This document shows positions 28,171 through 37,232 of a stretch of 64,000 bases of DNA, in pieces. Below the pieces are notes generated by a model. It did not search any database and had not been told where the DNA came from. It worked only from the letters and a program-made list of their open reading frames with translations. The DNA comes from Arthrobacter sp. B3I4 (GTDB lineage: Bacteria > Actinomycetota > Actinomycetes > Actinomycetales > Micrococcaceae): NCBI RefSeq assembly GCF_030816855.1, contig NZ_JAUSYK010000001.1, positions 1,054,001 to 1,118,000 on the forward strand, read 5' to 3'. How positions within the stretch are numbered: position 1 is the first letter of the stretch; the number at the start of each line of letters is the position of its first letter. The translations under genes were made by a program, and so were the position numbers.

Positions 28171-28950
28171 ATGGCCATTCGTTCCGGCTTTTCCGAAGGT
28201 GAGGTCTGCTGGGCGGACCTGCAGACCGCGGATGTGGCAGCCGCCAAGGAGTTCTACTCGGCACTCTTCGGCTGGCGCTACGAGGATGAGCCAACCCCGG
28301 ACGGGCGAAGCTACTCCAAGGCCTTCCTGGGCTCGGAACTGGTGACTGTCATTGCGCCGCAGAACACTCAGCAGTTGGACGCCGCAACTCCGGGCCGGTG
28401 GAACGTCTATTTCGCCGCTGCCGATGCCGCTGCCCTTGCCGCTGATGTGCCGCACGCCGGTGGGACGCTGGACTTTGGTCCGGAGGCGGTCGGTGACACC
28501 GGCGTGATGGTCTTCCTGACTCCGCCGGGAGGAGGAACCACCGGCGTCTGGCAGCAGGGCTCCCACTTCGGTGCCGCCCGCACCGAGGAGCCCGGGGCGC
28601 TGGCCTGGGTGGAGCTTCTCACTCCCGAGCCGCGGGCCGCCGTCGGCTTCTTCCAGACTTTGTTTGGCCACGATGTGACCGAATATCCGCAGGACGACGG
28701 CGGAACGTACACGACGTTAGTGGTGGGCGGTACCGAAGTGGCGGGCATCGCCACCGTGCCCGAAGCCGAAGCCAACCTTGAACCGGGCTGGCAGGTGTAT
28801 TTCGGTGTCCCCAGCGTGGCCGAAGCCGTCGCGGCGGCGCGGGCAGCCGGCGGCGTGGTCCTGGTCGAACCGGAGGACATCGAAGAAGCCGGAACCATCG
28901 CCACCCTCCGGGACCCGCAGGGCGGCGTCTTCAGCCTGCTGGAGGTCTAA
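28171..28950 (+). CDS. Two-domain VOC (glyoxalase/bleomycin-resistance fold) protein
   Basis: The 259-residue protein has two vicinal-oxygen-chelate domains: residues about 8-125 (VCWADLQTADVAAAKEFYSALFGW) and about 138-259 (LAWVELLTPEPRAAVGFFQTLFGHDV). It resembles hydroxylase-like CFP32-type VOC proteins. Substrate and metal use are unknown. GGGGAGG precedes the ATG. Confidence 0.87.
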   Translation: MAIRSGFSEGEVCWADLQTADVAAAKEFYSALFGWRYEDEPTPDGRSYSKAFLGSELVTVIAPQNTQQLDAATPGRWNVYFAAADAAALAADVPHAGGTLDFGPEAVGDTGVMVFLTPPGGGTTGVWQQGSHFGAARTEEPGALAWVELLTPEPRAAVGFFQTLFGHDVTEYPQDDGGTYTTLVVGGTEVAGIATVPEAEANLEPGWQVYFGVPSVAEAVAAARAAGGVVLVEPEDIEEAGTIATLRDPQGGVFSLLEV

Positions 28951-28957
28951 CCCGGCC

Positions 28958-29000
28958 GAGTGCTCCCCGCCAACAGATCGGGAGCCGGCGGGAGCACTCG
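28958..29000. terminator. Hairpin between convergent VOC and purM genes
   Basis: GAGTGCTCCCCGCC (28958-28971) pairs with GGCGGGAGCACTC (28987-28999) across a 15-base loop, with one bulge. It probably ends both transcripts. Confidence 0.65.
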
Positions 29001-29026
29001 ATCGATGGGCCGGGCACTCGATGACG

Positions 29027-30196
29027 CTAGGCGTAGGCGTTGACCATCCGGACGGCGCCGCCGTCGACGCCCTTGGCGCCCTGGACGTAATCCGGGCCGC
29101 TCTTGACGACCGAATCGGAGTTTTCCCCGACGGTGCCCATGATCCACGAGGGCAGGCCGCGGGCATTCAGGTGGTCCACCGCGGCGTCGGCGGCTTCCGG
29201 GGAGACGATGGCGACCATGCCGACGCCGACGTTGAGGGTGCGTTCCAAGTCGGGGAGCGGGACGTTGCCCAGTTCGGAGACCAGCTTGAAGATGGCGGGC
29301 AGTTCCCAGCTGGCGCGGTCGACGGTGGCGAGCAGGCCCTGCGGCAGCACGCGGGCGAGGTTCGCGGCCAGCCCGCCGCCGGTGACGTGGCTGAAGCCGC
29401 GGACGGCCCGGCCGGCAGCGGAACCGTTGACCGGGAAGGCGCGGGCCAGGTCCAGGCAGTCCGCGGCGTACACGCGGGTGGGTTCGAGGAGTTCCTCGCC
29501 CAGGGTACGGTCGAATTCGGAGACGTGCCGGTCCAGGGCCCAGCCGGCGTGGTTGACCACCCGGCGGACCAGAGAGTAGCCGTTGGAGTGCAGGCCGGAG
29601 GAAGCCATGCCGATCACCACATCGCCGGCGCGGACGCGGTCCGGGCCGAGCAGGGAGTCGGCCTCGACGACGCCCGTGGCGGCCCCGGCGACGTCGTACT
29701 CGTGTTCGCCCAGCAGGCCCGGGTGCTCGGCGGTTTCGCCGCCCACCAAAGCGGTCCCGGCGACCGAGCAGGCGGCCGCGATGCCCCGGACAATGTCCGC
29801 GATGCGCTCCGGAACCACCTTGCCGCAGGCGATGTAGTCGGTCATGTAGAGCGGTTCGGCGCCCACCACGACGATGTCGTCCACCACCATGCCCACCAGG
29901 TCAAAGCCGATGGTGTCGTGGATGTCCATGGCCTGCGCAATCGCGACCTTGGTGCCCACGCCGTCAGTCGACGTCGCCAGCAGCGGCCGCTTGTAGGTCA
30001 GCAGCTTCGACACGTCGTACAGGCCGGCGAAACCGCCGACGCCGCCGATTACCGAGGAATTGTGGGTCGCCTTGACGGCGTCCTTCATGAGTTCGACGGC
30101 GCGGTCGCCCGCTTCGACGTCGACGCCGGCGGAAGCGTAGGTGATGCCGGTGCTCCCGGCGTCGTTCATGTCAGCGGCCGGGGAGGCGGAAGTCAT
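29027..30196 (-). CDS. purM: Phosphoribosylformylglycinamidine cyclo-ligase
   Basis: The 389-residue AIR synthetase has TYASAGVDVEAGDRAVELMKDAV, STDGVGTKVAIAQAMD, VGMVVDDIVVVGAEPLYMTDYIACGK and VGGETAEHPG, typical of the ATP and substrate sites. It makes aminoimidazole ribonucleotide in purine synthesis. The ATG overlaps the purF stop by four bases, so the two are translationally coupled. Confidence 0.95.
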   Translation of the reverse strand: MTSASPAADMNDAGSTGITYASAGVDVEAGDRAVELMKDAVKATHNSSVIGGVGGFAGLYDVSKLLTYKRPLLATSTDGVGTKVAIAQAMDIHDTIGFDLVGMVVDDIVVVGAEPLYMTDYIACGKVVPERIADIVRGIAAACSVAGTALVGGETAEHPGLLGEHEYDVAGAATGVVEADSLLGPDRVRAGDVVIGMASSGLHSNGYSLVRRVVNHAGWALDRHVSEFDRTLGEELLEPTRVYAADCLDLARAFPVNGSAAGRAVRGFSHVTGGGLAANLARVLPQGLLATVDRASWELPAIFKLVSELGNVPLPDLERTLNVGVGMVAIVSPEAADAAVDHLNARGLPSWIMGTVGENSDSVVKSGPDYVQGAKGVDGGAVRMVNAYA

Positions 30197-31887
30197 ACTG
30201 GCTCTTTCTTGTCGGCGCCGGGGGTAGTGGCTTCGTGGTGGATCTCGGGCACAAGGTCGGCCTCGGTGAGCAGTTCCTCGAACTCGGAGTCAGGACCGGG
30301 ATCGCAGCCGGTGGCACCGGCTTTCTCGGCCGGGTCGGTCTGCGGCGAGATGGCATCGGCGCCGGCGGCATCAACGGCAACCGGAGCACCCGCAGGGGCC
30401 GGGGTTGCGGGCAGGCCGCCGAGGTCCGTGCGCTCCAGCAGGTTCTTGCCGAGCTTGTCCGCCGTGGGCAGTTCGATGGGGTACTTGCCGGTGAAGCACG
30501 CGGTGCAGAGCCGCTCGCGCGGCTGGCGGGTGGCTTCGATCATGCCGTCTTCGGAGATGTAGGCGAGGGAATCCGCGCCGATGGCCTGCGTGATTTCCTC
30601 GATGGTGGCGCCGTTGGCGATCAGTTCCGCACGGGAGGCGAAGTCGATGCCGTAGAAGCACGGCCACTTGACCGGCGGGGAGGAGATCTTGATGTGCACG
30701 CTCGCAGCGCCGGCCTCGCGGAGCATCCGCACGATGGCGCGCTGGGTGTTGCCGCGGACGATAGAGTCGTCCACCACCACGACGCGCTTGCCGCGGATCA
30801 CGGACTCCAGCGCGTTGAGTTTGAGCCGGATGCCGAGCTGGCGCAGCGTCTGCGAGGGCTGGATGAAGGTCCGGCCCACATACGCGTTCTTGACGAAGCC
30901 GTGCGCGAACGGGATGCCCGATTCCTCGGCGTAGCCGACGGCGGCGGGGGTGCCGGATTCCGGCACCGGAATGACGATGTCCGCTTCCTGGGTGTTCTCC
31001 CGGGCGAGCTGCCGGCCCATTTCCACGCGGGACTCGTACACCGAGCGGCCGGCGATGGAAGCATCCGGGCGGGCGAGGTAGACGTACTCGAAGACGCAGC
31101 CGGCCGGCGTCGCCTCGGCGAAGCGCTGCGAACGGACGCCGTCCTCGTCGATCGCGATGAATTCGCCCGGTTCAATCTCGCGGATGAAACTCGCCCCGAC
31201 AGTGGCGAGGGCGGACTGCTCGGAGGCGACCACCCAGCCGCGCTCCAGCCGGCCCAGCACCAGCGGGCGGATGCCGTAGGTGTCGCGGGCAGCGTAGAGG
31301 GTCCCTTCGTCCATGAAGACAAAGCAGAAGCCGCCCTTGATCTTGGGCAGCAGTTCCATGGCGGTCTGCTCGAGGGACACTCCCTCCTCGCCCTGCAGCA
31401 GCGCGGTGACCAGGGCGGTGTCGGAGGTGTTGCCCTGCTTCAGCTCCCCGGTCAGCTGAGCGTCTTTGCGGGCCACGATCATGGCTTTGAGCTCGGCGGT
31501 GTTGGTCAGGTTGCCGTTGTGTGCCAGCGCGACCGTGCCGGTGGCGGTGGCGCCGAGGGTGGGCTGGGCGTTGGCCCAGTGGCTCGCGCCGGTGGTGGAG
31601 TATCGGCAGTGGCCGACGGCGAGATGGCCGGTCAGGGTGTTCAGCGTGGTCTCGTCAAAGACCTGCGACACCAGGCCCATGTCCTTGTAGACGTTGATCC
31701 GCTTGCCGTCGCTGGTGGCAATACCAGCCGACTCCTGACCCCGGTGCTGCAGCGCGTACAGCCCGTAGTAGGTGAGTTTTGCTACTTCTTCGCCGGGAGC
31801 CCAGACGCCGAAGACGCCACATGCGTCCTGCGGGCCTTTTTCGCCAGAGAGAAGATCATGAGTGAGTTTTCCATCGCCGCGTGCCAC
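30193..31887 (-). CDS. purF: Amidophosphoribosyltransferase
   Basis: The 564-residue enzyme has an N-terminal propeptide ending before the catalytic Cys in DACGVFGVWAP. The glutaminase domain is typical (YALQHRGQESAGI, HCRYSTTG) and the PRTase domain carries VVVVDDSIVRGNTQ. Three or four Cys of a potential Fe-S site occur late (CFYGIDF, LCTACFTGKYP). The acidic Pro/Ala-rich C-terminal tail of about 70 residues is non-conserved. It catalyses the first committed step of purine synthesis. The GTG start is six bases downstream of GATAAT (31894-31899), implying a leaderless purF-purM transcript. Confidence 0.95.
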   Translation of the reverse strand: MARGDGKLTHDLLSGEKGPQDACGVFGVWAPGEEVAKLTYYGLYALQHRGQESAGIATSDGKRINVYKDMGLVSQVFDETTLNTLTGHLAVGHCRYSTTGASHWANAQPTLGATATGTVALAHNGNLTNTAELKAMIVARKDAQLTGELKQGNTSDTALVTALLQGEEGVSLEQTAMELLPKIKGGFCFVFMDEGTLYAARDTYGIRPLVLGRLERGWVVASEQSALATVGASFIREIEPGEFIAIDEDGVRSQRFAEATPAGCVFEYVYLARPDASIAGRSVYESRVEMGRQLARENTQEADIVIPVPESGTPAAVGYAEESGIPFAHGFVKNAYVGRTFIQPSQTLRQLGIRLKLNALESVIRGKRVVVVDDSIVRGNTQRAIVRMLREAGAASVHIKISSPPVKWPCFYGIDFASRAELIANGATIEEITQAIGADSLAYISEDGMIEATRQPRERLCTACFTGKYPIELPTADKLGKNLLERTDLGGLPATPAPAGAPVAVDAAGADAISPQTDPAEKAGATGCDPGPDSEFEELLTEADLVPEIHHEATTPGADKKEPV

Positions 31888-31959
31888 TGGTCGATTATCT
31901 CACGTTGCGTGCAGGGTCTGTCCCGACGACTGCTTTGTGACCTGCTTGTGCTCGCCCGC

Positions 31960-32298
31960 TTACGCGCGGTCCCCGCCGTCGTTCTCGCCCTGGGTGTCCG
32001 GAACCGAGTCGGGGACGGACTCTACGACGGCGCGTTCAGCCTTGCGGACACTCAGCCGGTCCAGCACCAGTGCCACGGCGGCGCCCAGGGCTGCGCCGCC
32101 GGCGATGCAGAAGGTCAGGAAGAAGCCGAAGACGGAATTCGCGTCGTAGCCCTCGTCCCCCGGCAGGCCGTAGGCGATGACAGCCGCCACCACGACGCCC
32201 AGCAGGCCGCCAGCAATCAGGAACGGCACATACTTCGGAGCGCGCCGGACGGTGACGGCGCGTCGTTCGGGCACAACGGGGGTGTCTTCAGGAACCAT
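31960..32298 (-). CDS. Small two-helix membrane protein of unknown function
   Basis: The 112-residue protein has a basic cytoplasmic N-terminus (VRRAPKYVPF) and two membrane helices (residues about 27-45 and 62-81), then an acidic C-terminal tail. It lies upstream of purF on the same strand, 72 bp away. No catalytic motif is visible. TAGGCT at 32306-32311 lies seven bases before the ATG, so its message is probably leaderless. Confidence 0.75.
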   Translation of the reverse strand: MVPEDTPVVPERRAVTVRRAPKYVPFLIAGGLLGVVVAAVIAYGLPGDEGYDANSVFGFFLTFCIAGGAALGAAVALVLDRLSVRKAERAVVESVPDSVPDTQGENDGGDRA

Positions 32299-32352
32299 GC
32301 CGTTAAGCCTACTGCCCCGCCGTGCCTCGGATTCGCGCCGGTTCGCCCCGGT

Positions 32353-32420
32353 TTTTCGCGCCGGATTCGGACAGGGGCTGCCCAGATCCGGGGTGCGGCT
32401 GTCCGATTCCGCGGCGGAAA
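32353..32420. repeat. Dispersed intergenic palindrome, copy A
   Basis: A GC-rich imperfect palindrome has the core TCGGACAG...GGTGCGGCTGTCCGA bounded by TTTCGCGCCGG. The same arrangement occurs in copies B (33358), C (34471) and D (41261). This copy lies between divergent genes. Confidence 0.7.
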
Positions 32421-32503
32421 TCCGGAAGCCTAGCGGGAACGGGGACTACGGGGCAGACTTGTGTGCGGGGGAGGGTGCGGTCCGCGGACTGTAAGGACGC
32501 ACC

Positions 32504-33352
32504 ATGGCAGTTGCAGCGGACGACATCCGCGACCGGCAGCGCATTATTTGGGACCATTTCGCGGCCGGCTGGAAGAAGTGGGACGCGGCACTGCTCGGCT
32601 GGCACGGGCCCTTCGGCGACGCTGTGATCGAGGACGCCTGGCTGGGGCCGGATTCGGTGGTGCTCGACGTCGCCTCGGGGACCGGCGAACCCGGGCTTAC
32701 GGCCGCGGCGCTGGTGCCGGAGGGCCAGGTCGCCATGGCGGACATTTCTGCCGGCATGCTGCACGTGGCCACCGAGAAAGCCGCTGGCCTGGGCCTGACC
32801 AACGTGAGCTTCAGTGTCTGCGACGCCGCAGGGTTGCCCTTTGAGGACGCGACGTTCGACGCCGTCCTGTGCCGCTTCGGGTTCCTGTACTTTCCGGACA
32901 CGCGGGCCGCTCTTGCGGAAATGATGCGCACGGCAAAGCCCGGCGCGAGGATCAGCGCCGCCGTCTGGGGCCGGGCCGCCCAGAACCCCTGGGCCACCCT
33001 CGTGCTCGGCGCGCTCGTGCAGCATGCCGAGCTCGCGCGGCCGCCGGCCGGGATGCCGGGGGTGTTCCGTTGCTCGGCGCCGGGCTTCATGGCCCGGCTG
33101 TTCCGGCAGGCCGGACTCGTGGAGGTCACCGAGCGGACGGTCAGCACGGACCTGGTGCACCGCTCCCCGGAGAGTTACTGGGAGTTCATGCAGGACATCG
33201 CGACCATGGTGGCACTGGGGCTGGCGCAGGCGGACCGGGAAGCACAGGCCCTGATCCGTTCGGACGTGTTCCAGATGCTGGGGCGCTATGAGCACGAAGG
33301 CGCCGTCCGGCTGCGGTCAGCGGCGACCATCGTGGCCGGAACCCGGGTGTAG
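32504..33352 (+). CDS. Class I SAM-dependent methyltransferase
   Basis: The 282-residue UbiE/Methyltransf_11-like enzyme has motif I VVLDVASGTGEPGLTAA near residue 49, an acidic loop MADISAGML, and FSVCDAAGLPFEDATFDAVLCRFGFLYF as the post-motif strands. The substrate is unknown. TAAGGA precedes the ATG. Confidence 0.88.
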   Translation: MAVAADDIRDRQRIIWDHFAAGWKKWDAALLGWHGPFGDAVIEDAWLGPDSVVLDVASGTGEPGLTAAALVPEGQVAMADISAGMLHVATEKAAGLGLTNVSFSVCDAAGLPFEDATFDAVLCRFGFLYFPDTRAALAEMMRTAKPGARISAAVWGRAAQNPWATLVLGALVQHAELARPPAGMPGVFRCSAPGFMARLFRQAGLVEVTERTVSTDLVHRSPESYWEFMQDIATMVALGLAQADREAQALIRSDVFQMLGRYEHEGAVRLRSAATIVAGTRV

Positions 33353-33357
33353 GCCGC

Positions 33358-33424
33358 TTTTCGCACCGGTTCCGGACAGCCGCACCGCGGACCCGGGGTG
33401 CGGCTGTCCGAAACCGGCGCGGAT
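33358..33424. repeat. Dispersed intergenic palindrome, copy B
   Basis: Arms GGTTCCGGACAGCCGCACC and GGGTGCGGCTGTCCGAAACC pair with one mismatch. It lies between the convergent methyltransferase and AbiEi-like genes, where it may terminate both. Confidence 0.75.
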
Positions 33425-33443
33425 TTCGAGGATCGGCGCGGTT

Positions 33444-34391
33444 TCAGTGGCGGCAGGCCGGTCGTGTCTGCCGCGGGACGCCCATAGCCGAAAGGTAAGC
33501 CCCGAACCGGGCAGAGCAGGAGATCCCCTTCCAGGTCCAGCGGATCACCCTCCGCCCGGTCGCCCGAATCCGGTCTTCGCGGCGCTTCTCCTCAATGACG
33601 ACGTCGGAGGCGGTGCGGCCCTGTAGGTACTCCGGCTTCTGGTATTTGACCAGGCCGTCGAATTCTCCGCAGAGCCGGTCTTCGCACCATTCGAAGTCGG
33701 GGCGGCCGGCAAAACCCCTGGCATCGAAGACTTCGGACTGGAGCGTCGGAGACTGGAAGCCGAGGCGGTGCATCAGGGCCCGGCTTACGGACTCTCCGGC
33801 CGAGCCCGACGCCGCATCCGCGAAGTCTAGGGCGGCACGGATGCGCCTGGCCGCCGAGGCGGAGTAGTTGGTCCCGATGCCGGCATCCAGCTCCGACTTG
33901 CTCAGCGGCGCCAGCCCGGGTTGAGGTTTCAGGACGTGGTCGAGGGCGGCAACCGCCTGTTCGAAAGACTCGAACGCCGCGAGGTCCAGCACCGTCTGGA
34001 GCCGGGAAGTGACCAGCAACCCGCGACGTTCGTCGACCTGCAGCAACCCGGCATCAGCGAAGTGCCGCCGGACGCCGGCCCGGGAGCGGCCGCCGCGGTC
34101 ATCGAAGGTGCAGGCATGCACCAACAGTGAGCGGCCCAGTACTGGAAGATCCCACAGCGCGGCGGATGATGCCCGGCAAAACACGGTCCGGTTTTGCAAG
34201 GTCGACGCGGCTGCCTGAACCAGAAGCGGGTACTTGTCCCAGAATTTCAGCGCGTCCCACACAGCGGCGGGCGCGTAGACGCCCTGCCGGATCCGGCGCA
34301 ACTCGCCCGCGGCAGCCCGGCGGGCAAGCTGACGGGTATCGCGGCCCAGACGTGCCGAGTCGCTGCTGAGGATGAAGTCGGTTCGGTCCAT
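33444..34391 (-). CDS. AbiEi antitoxin-like/DUF559-type protein
   Basis: The 315-residue protein has an N-terminal winged-helix-like region (LARRAAAGELRRIRQGVYAP, residues about 22-42) like AbiEi-type antitoxins. A middle region of unknown fold follows, then a C-terminal segment (AGRPDFEWCEDRLCGEFDGLVKY and RIRATGRRVIRWTWKGI) that resembles the restriction-endonuclease-like fold of DUF559/Vsr proteins. No AbiEii-type nucleotidyltransferase toxin lies beside it. Such orphan proteins are common in actinobacteria and have no established role. Confidence 0.7.
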   Translation of the reverse strand: MDRTDFILSSDSARLGRDTRQLARRAAAGELRRIRQGVYAPAAVWDALKFWDKYPLLVQAAASTLQNRTVFCRASSAALWDLPVLGRSLLVHACTFDDRGGRSRAGVRRHFADAGLLQVDERRGLLVTSRLQTVLDLAAFESFEQAVAALDHVLKPQPGLAPLSKSELDAGIGTNYSASAARRIRAALDFADAASGSAGESVSRALMHRLGFQSPTLQSEVFDARGFAGRPDFEWCEDRLCGEFDGLVKYQKPEYLQGRTASDVVIEEKRREDRIRATGRRVIRWTWKGISCSARFGAYLSAMGVPRQTRPACRH

Positions 34392-34470
34392 GCCCCGATG
34401 CTGTCCCGGGAATGCGACGCCGGCAACGGACTAAACAGCGGATGTGGAGAACCGCCGGAGTGGTTCGCGG

Positions 34471-34537
34471 TTTTCGTGGCGGTTCCGGACGGGCGCACCG
34501 CGGGCCCGGTGCGCGGCCGTCCGAAACCGGCGCGGAT
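34471..34537. repeat. Dispersed intergenic palindrome, copy C
   Basis: The copy keeps the order TTTTCG, GGTTCCGGAC, then GTCCGAAACCGGCGCGGAT, with a GGGC/GCCC-rich centre. It lies 3' of the bcp stop and 5' of the AbiEi-like gene. Confidence 0.72.
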
Positions 34538-34558
34538 TTCCGGATACCGTGCGGACCC

Positions 34559-35035
34559 CTAGACGCCCAGTTCGGCTTTCAGTGCGGCGACGTGGCCCTC
34601 GGCCTTGACCTGGTACTGCGCGAGCTTGACCTTGCCCTCCGGATCAAGGACCACGGTGGAGCGAACGATGCCTTCGGTTACCTCACCGCGGACCAGTTTC
34701 TCGCCCCAGGCTCCGTAGGCCAGGGCGACGGCGTGGTCCTGGTCGGCGAGCAGTGGGAAGGTCAGCGCGAAGTCACCGGTGAAATGGGCGAGTGCTTCGG
34801 GGCCGTCGGGGGAGATGCCCAGCACTTCGTAACCCGAGCCCTGCAGCGAGGACAGGCTGTCACGGAAGTCGCAGGCTTCGGTGGTGCAGCCCGGGGTGGC
34901 CGCCTTCGGATAGAAGTACACGATGACGTTCTTGCCGCGGTAGTCAGCGAGCGACACCCGATTGCCCTCGGCATCGGGAAGCGTGAAGTCGGGGGCCGGG
35001 GTACCGGGCTGGAGCTTGACGGGGTTCTGGCTCAT
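34559..35035 (-). CDS. bcp: Thioredoxin-dependent thiol peroxidase (Bcp/PrxQ)
   Basis: The 158-residue peroxiredoxin has LQPGTPAPDFTLPDAEGN and VIVYFYPKAATPGCTTEACDFRD, with the peroxidatic Cys in PGCT and the resolving Cys five residues later as in BCP. GISPDGPEALAHFTGDFALTFPLLADQD follows. It reduces hydroperoxides using thioredoxin. The ATG at 35035 follows GAAGGA at normal spacing; an upstream ATG adds a non-family leader. Confidence 0.94.
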   Translation of the reverse strand: MSQNPVKLQPGTPAPDFTLPDAEGNRVSLADYRGKNVIVYFYPKAATPGCTTEACDFRDSLSSLQGSGYEVLGISPDGPEALAHFTGDFALTFPLLADQDHAVALAYGAWGEKLVRGEVTEGIVRSTVVLDPEGKVKLAQYQVKAEGHVAALKAELGV

Positions 35036-35158
35036 GGGAAGTCCTTCGGGAGGGCTGGAATGGAATCTGTGAGGCACAACACCGGGCGCTGATTCCCTAT
35101 TCCGCGAGCGGCACCCGCGCCCCGCACCTGCCGGACCCGCGCTCGGGCCGGTCCGCCC

Positions 35159-36367
35159 TCAGGCCGGTCCGCTGATGACCCGGTTCCGCCCGGCCAGCAG
35201 CCCCACCAGGGAGAGGACCGCCATGATGCCCGCGGTCACGAGGAGCGGCAGCGTCCAGCCGTCGGTGAGGTCGTGAAAGGCGCCGAACAGGACCGGTCCC
35301 ACCGCGCTGAGCCCGTAGCCGACAGATTGCGCCATGCCGGACAACGCCGCAGCCTGCGGGTGGTTCACCGTCCGGAGGCTGAACAGGGACAAGGCGACGA
35401 CAATGAGGCTTCCGCAGCCGATGGCCCCCAGGACGATCCACAGCAGCACCAGGTCCGGCGCCAGCGTCAGCCCCAGGAACGTCGCCACCGTGAGCGCGCC
35501 GCTGGTGGAGGCCACCAGCCGCTGGTCGCGTCCGCGGTGAAGGATGCCGCCGGCGGCAAGGCTGGCGAAGACGCTGATCAGCAGGAACACAGACAAGTGG
35601 ATACCGGCGGTGGTGGCGGGGACGCCGCGGCTTTGTTCGATGGTGGGCAGCCAGGCCATCAGGACGTAGAAGGCGATCGACTGCAGCCCCATGAAGATCG
35701 TCACCTGCCAGCCCAGGGCGGAGGACCAGGGCGACCGGTAGGTGGCCTTCGGGGCGGCAGCATGTGCCGTGCCCGTCCGGTGGCGGCGCAGCCAGGGCAG
35801 CAGCACCGCCATGGCAATCAGAGCCAGTCCCACCCAGATTCCCAGGGCCAGCCGCCAACCGGCCGGGGAGGTTTGGGCTACCGGGACGACGACGGCGGCC
35901 CCCACCGCGGCGAAGGCGGCCTGGGCGGCGGTATAGCCCCCGGTGACCTGACTGACCCGCATTGGAAAATCCCGCTTCACGAGCGAGGGCACCAGGACAT
36001 TGAGGAACGCGATGGCCAGCCCGATCAGCGCGGTGCCGGCCCAGATCACCCCGGTCAGCGGCAGGGAGCGCAGCACGATACCCGCGGCGAGGATCAGCAG
36101 GGAGGTCCAGAGCGCCCGGTCAAGGCCCACCCGGTTGGCGAAGCCGGGCGCCAGGGGCGAGAAGACGGCAAAGGCAATGAGTGGAAGTCCGGTCAGGAAC
36201 CCGGCTGCGGCACTGGAAAGCCCGAGGTCGGTGCTGATGTTCCCGAGGACGGGCCCCACGGTGACAAAGGAAACCCGCAGGTTGACGGCGATAAGCAGCA
36301 CGCCGATGAAGGCGACGCCGATCCTGGCGGTACGGTCGGTCGTGTTCCGGGTGGCGGCGGGGGTCAC
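35159..36367 (-). CDS. MFS transporter, CynX/NimT type
   Basis: The 402-residue protein has 12 membrane segments and the CynX-like opening LLIAVNLRVSFVTVGPVLGNIS. LNVLVPSLVKRDFPMRVSQVTGGYTAAQ follows, closely similar in layout to the protein at 40-1353. The ATG overlaps the stop of the hydroxypyruvate isomerase-like gene by four bases. The pair suggests transport linked to a small hydroxy- or keto-acid pathway, but the substrate is not determined. Confidence 0.87.
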   Translation of the reverse strand: MTPAATRNTTDRTARIGVAFIGVLLIAVNLRVSFVTVGPVLGNISTDLGLSSAAAGFLTGLPLIAFAVFSPLAPGFANRVGLDRALWTSLLILAAGIVLRSLPLTGVIWAGTALIGLAIAFLNVLVPSLVKRDFPMRVSQVTGGYTAAQAAFAAVGAAVVVPVAQTSPAGWRLALGIWVGLALIAMAVLLPWLRRHRTGTAHAAAPKATYRSPWSSALGWQVTIFMGLQSIAFYVLMAWLPTIEQSRGVPATTAGIHLSVFLLISVFASLAAGGILHRGRDQRLVASTSGALTVATFLGLTLAPDLVLLWIVLGAIGCGSLIVVALSLFSLRTVNHPQAAALSGMAQSVGYGLSAVGPVLFGAFHDLTDGWTLPLLVTAGIMAVLSLVGLLAGRNRVISGPA

Positions 36368-37203
36368 GGCATGTCCCTCCGGCCGGAGGCGGCCCGGCTG
36401 GCGGGCTCGCTGGCAGGCTGGCCGAGCGCCCAGTCGAACGCGGTTTCCGCCGGCGCCTTGTATTCCAGGCCGATCCGGCCTTCGTACCCCAGCTCCCGGC
36501 TGCGGGCGATCCAGCCGGCCAGCCGAAGGCCGCCCGACCCCGGAGCGCCGCGGCCCGGGCTGTCGGCGATCTGGACGTGGCCGAAATCCCGGGCGTGCCG
36601 CTCGATGACCGCATCGACGTCGTCGCCGTTGACCGAAAGGTGGTAAAAATCGGCGAGCAGCTTGATGTTCGCCGCGCCCGTCTCCTGCCTGACCCGCGCC
36701 AGAACGCGGACGGCGTCGTCGGCCGTCAGGAGTGGGTAGCGGGGTGCGCCGCTGACCGGCTCCAGCAGCACTGTTCCGCCGCTGCGGCCCACAACGGCTG
36801 CCGCGGCGGCGAGGTTTTCGACGGCGAGTTCGTCCTGCTCCTCGGGGGAGTGCCCGTCCTGCCGGTTGCCGTAGAGCGCGTTGAAGGAGGTGCAGCCAAG
36901 CCGCGCGCCGATGCCGGCGACGACGTCGATGTTGTCCCGGAACTCCGAGCTGCGGCCGGCCCAGGAGACCAGACCGCGGTCCCCGGCAGGCATGTCCCCG
37001 GCGTTGAAGTTCAGCCCCGTGAGCCGGACGCCTGCGTCGGTGATGGCCCGTTCGAAGGCAGTGATCTCGGCGTCACCGGGAACGGAGTCCGCGAAGGGCC
37101 ACCAGAACTCGACGGCGTCGAAACCCGCCGCTTTCACCGCCGCGGGACGTTCCAGCAGCGGCAGTTCGGTCAGCAGGATGGAGCAGTTCACGGTGTAGGA
37201 CAT
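36364..37203 (-). CDS. Hydroxypyruvate isomerase-like sugar-phosphate isomerase/epimerase
   Basis: The 279-residue TIM-barrel (xylose isomerase-like) protein has VNCSILLTELPLLERPAAVKAAGFDAVEFWWPF, FNALYGNR, LLEPVSGAPRYPLLTADDAV and LLADFYHLSVNGDD. It also has FGHVQIADSPGRGAPGSG and YEGRIGLEYKA, matching Hyi/OtnI-type enzymes. It probably interconverts hydroxypyruvate and tartronate semialdehyde or a related ketose. The adjacent CynX-type gene overlaps it. Confidence 0.85.
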   Translation of the reverse strand: MSYTVNCSILLTELPLLERPAAVKAAGFDAVEFWWPFADSVPGDAEITAFERAITDAGVRLTGLNFNAGDMPAGDRGLVSWAGRSSEFRDNIDVVAGIGARLGCTSFNALYGNRQDGHSPEEQDELAVENLAAAAAVVGRSGGTVLLEPVSGAPRYPLLTADDAVRVLARVRQETGAANIKLLADFYHLSVNGDDVDAVIERHARDFGHVQIADSPGRGAPGSGGLRLAGWIARSRELGYEGRIGLEYKAPAETAFDWALGQPASEPASRAASGRRDMP

Positions 37204-37232
37204 GGGTTCTTTCGGGTGCAGGGCGGGACGGG

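Noticed and set aside
30235-32433. 732-codon plus-strand frame over purF
   Set aside because: It lies antisense to a complete purF with all catalytic motifs; its composition is unnatural (Gly/Asp/His/Gln-rich).
35273-36646. 457-codon plus-strand frame over the CynX-type gene
   Set aside because: Antisense shadow; the minus strand encodes a clean MFS protein and isomerase with coupled start-stop.
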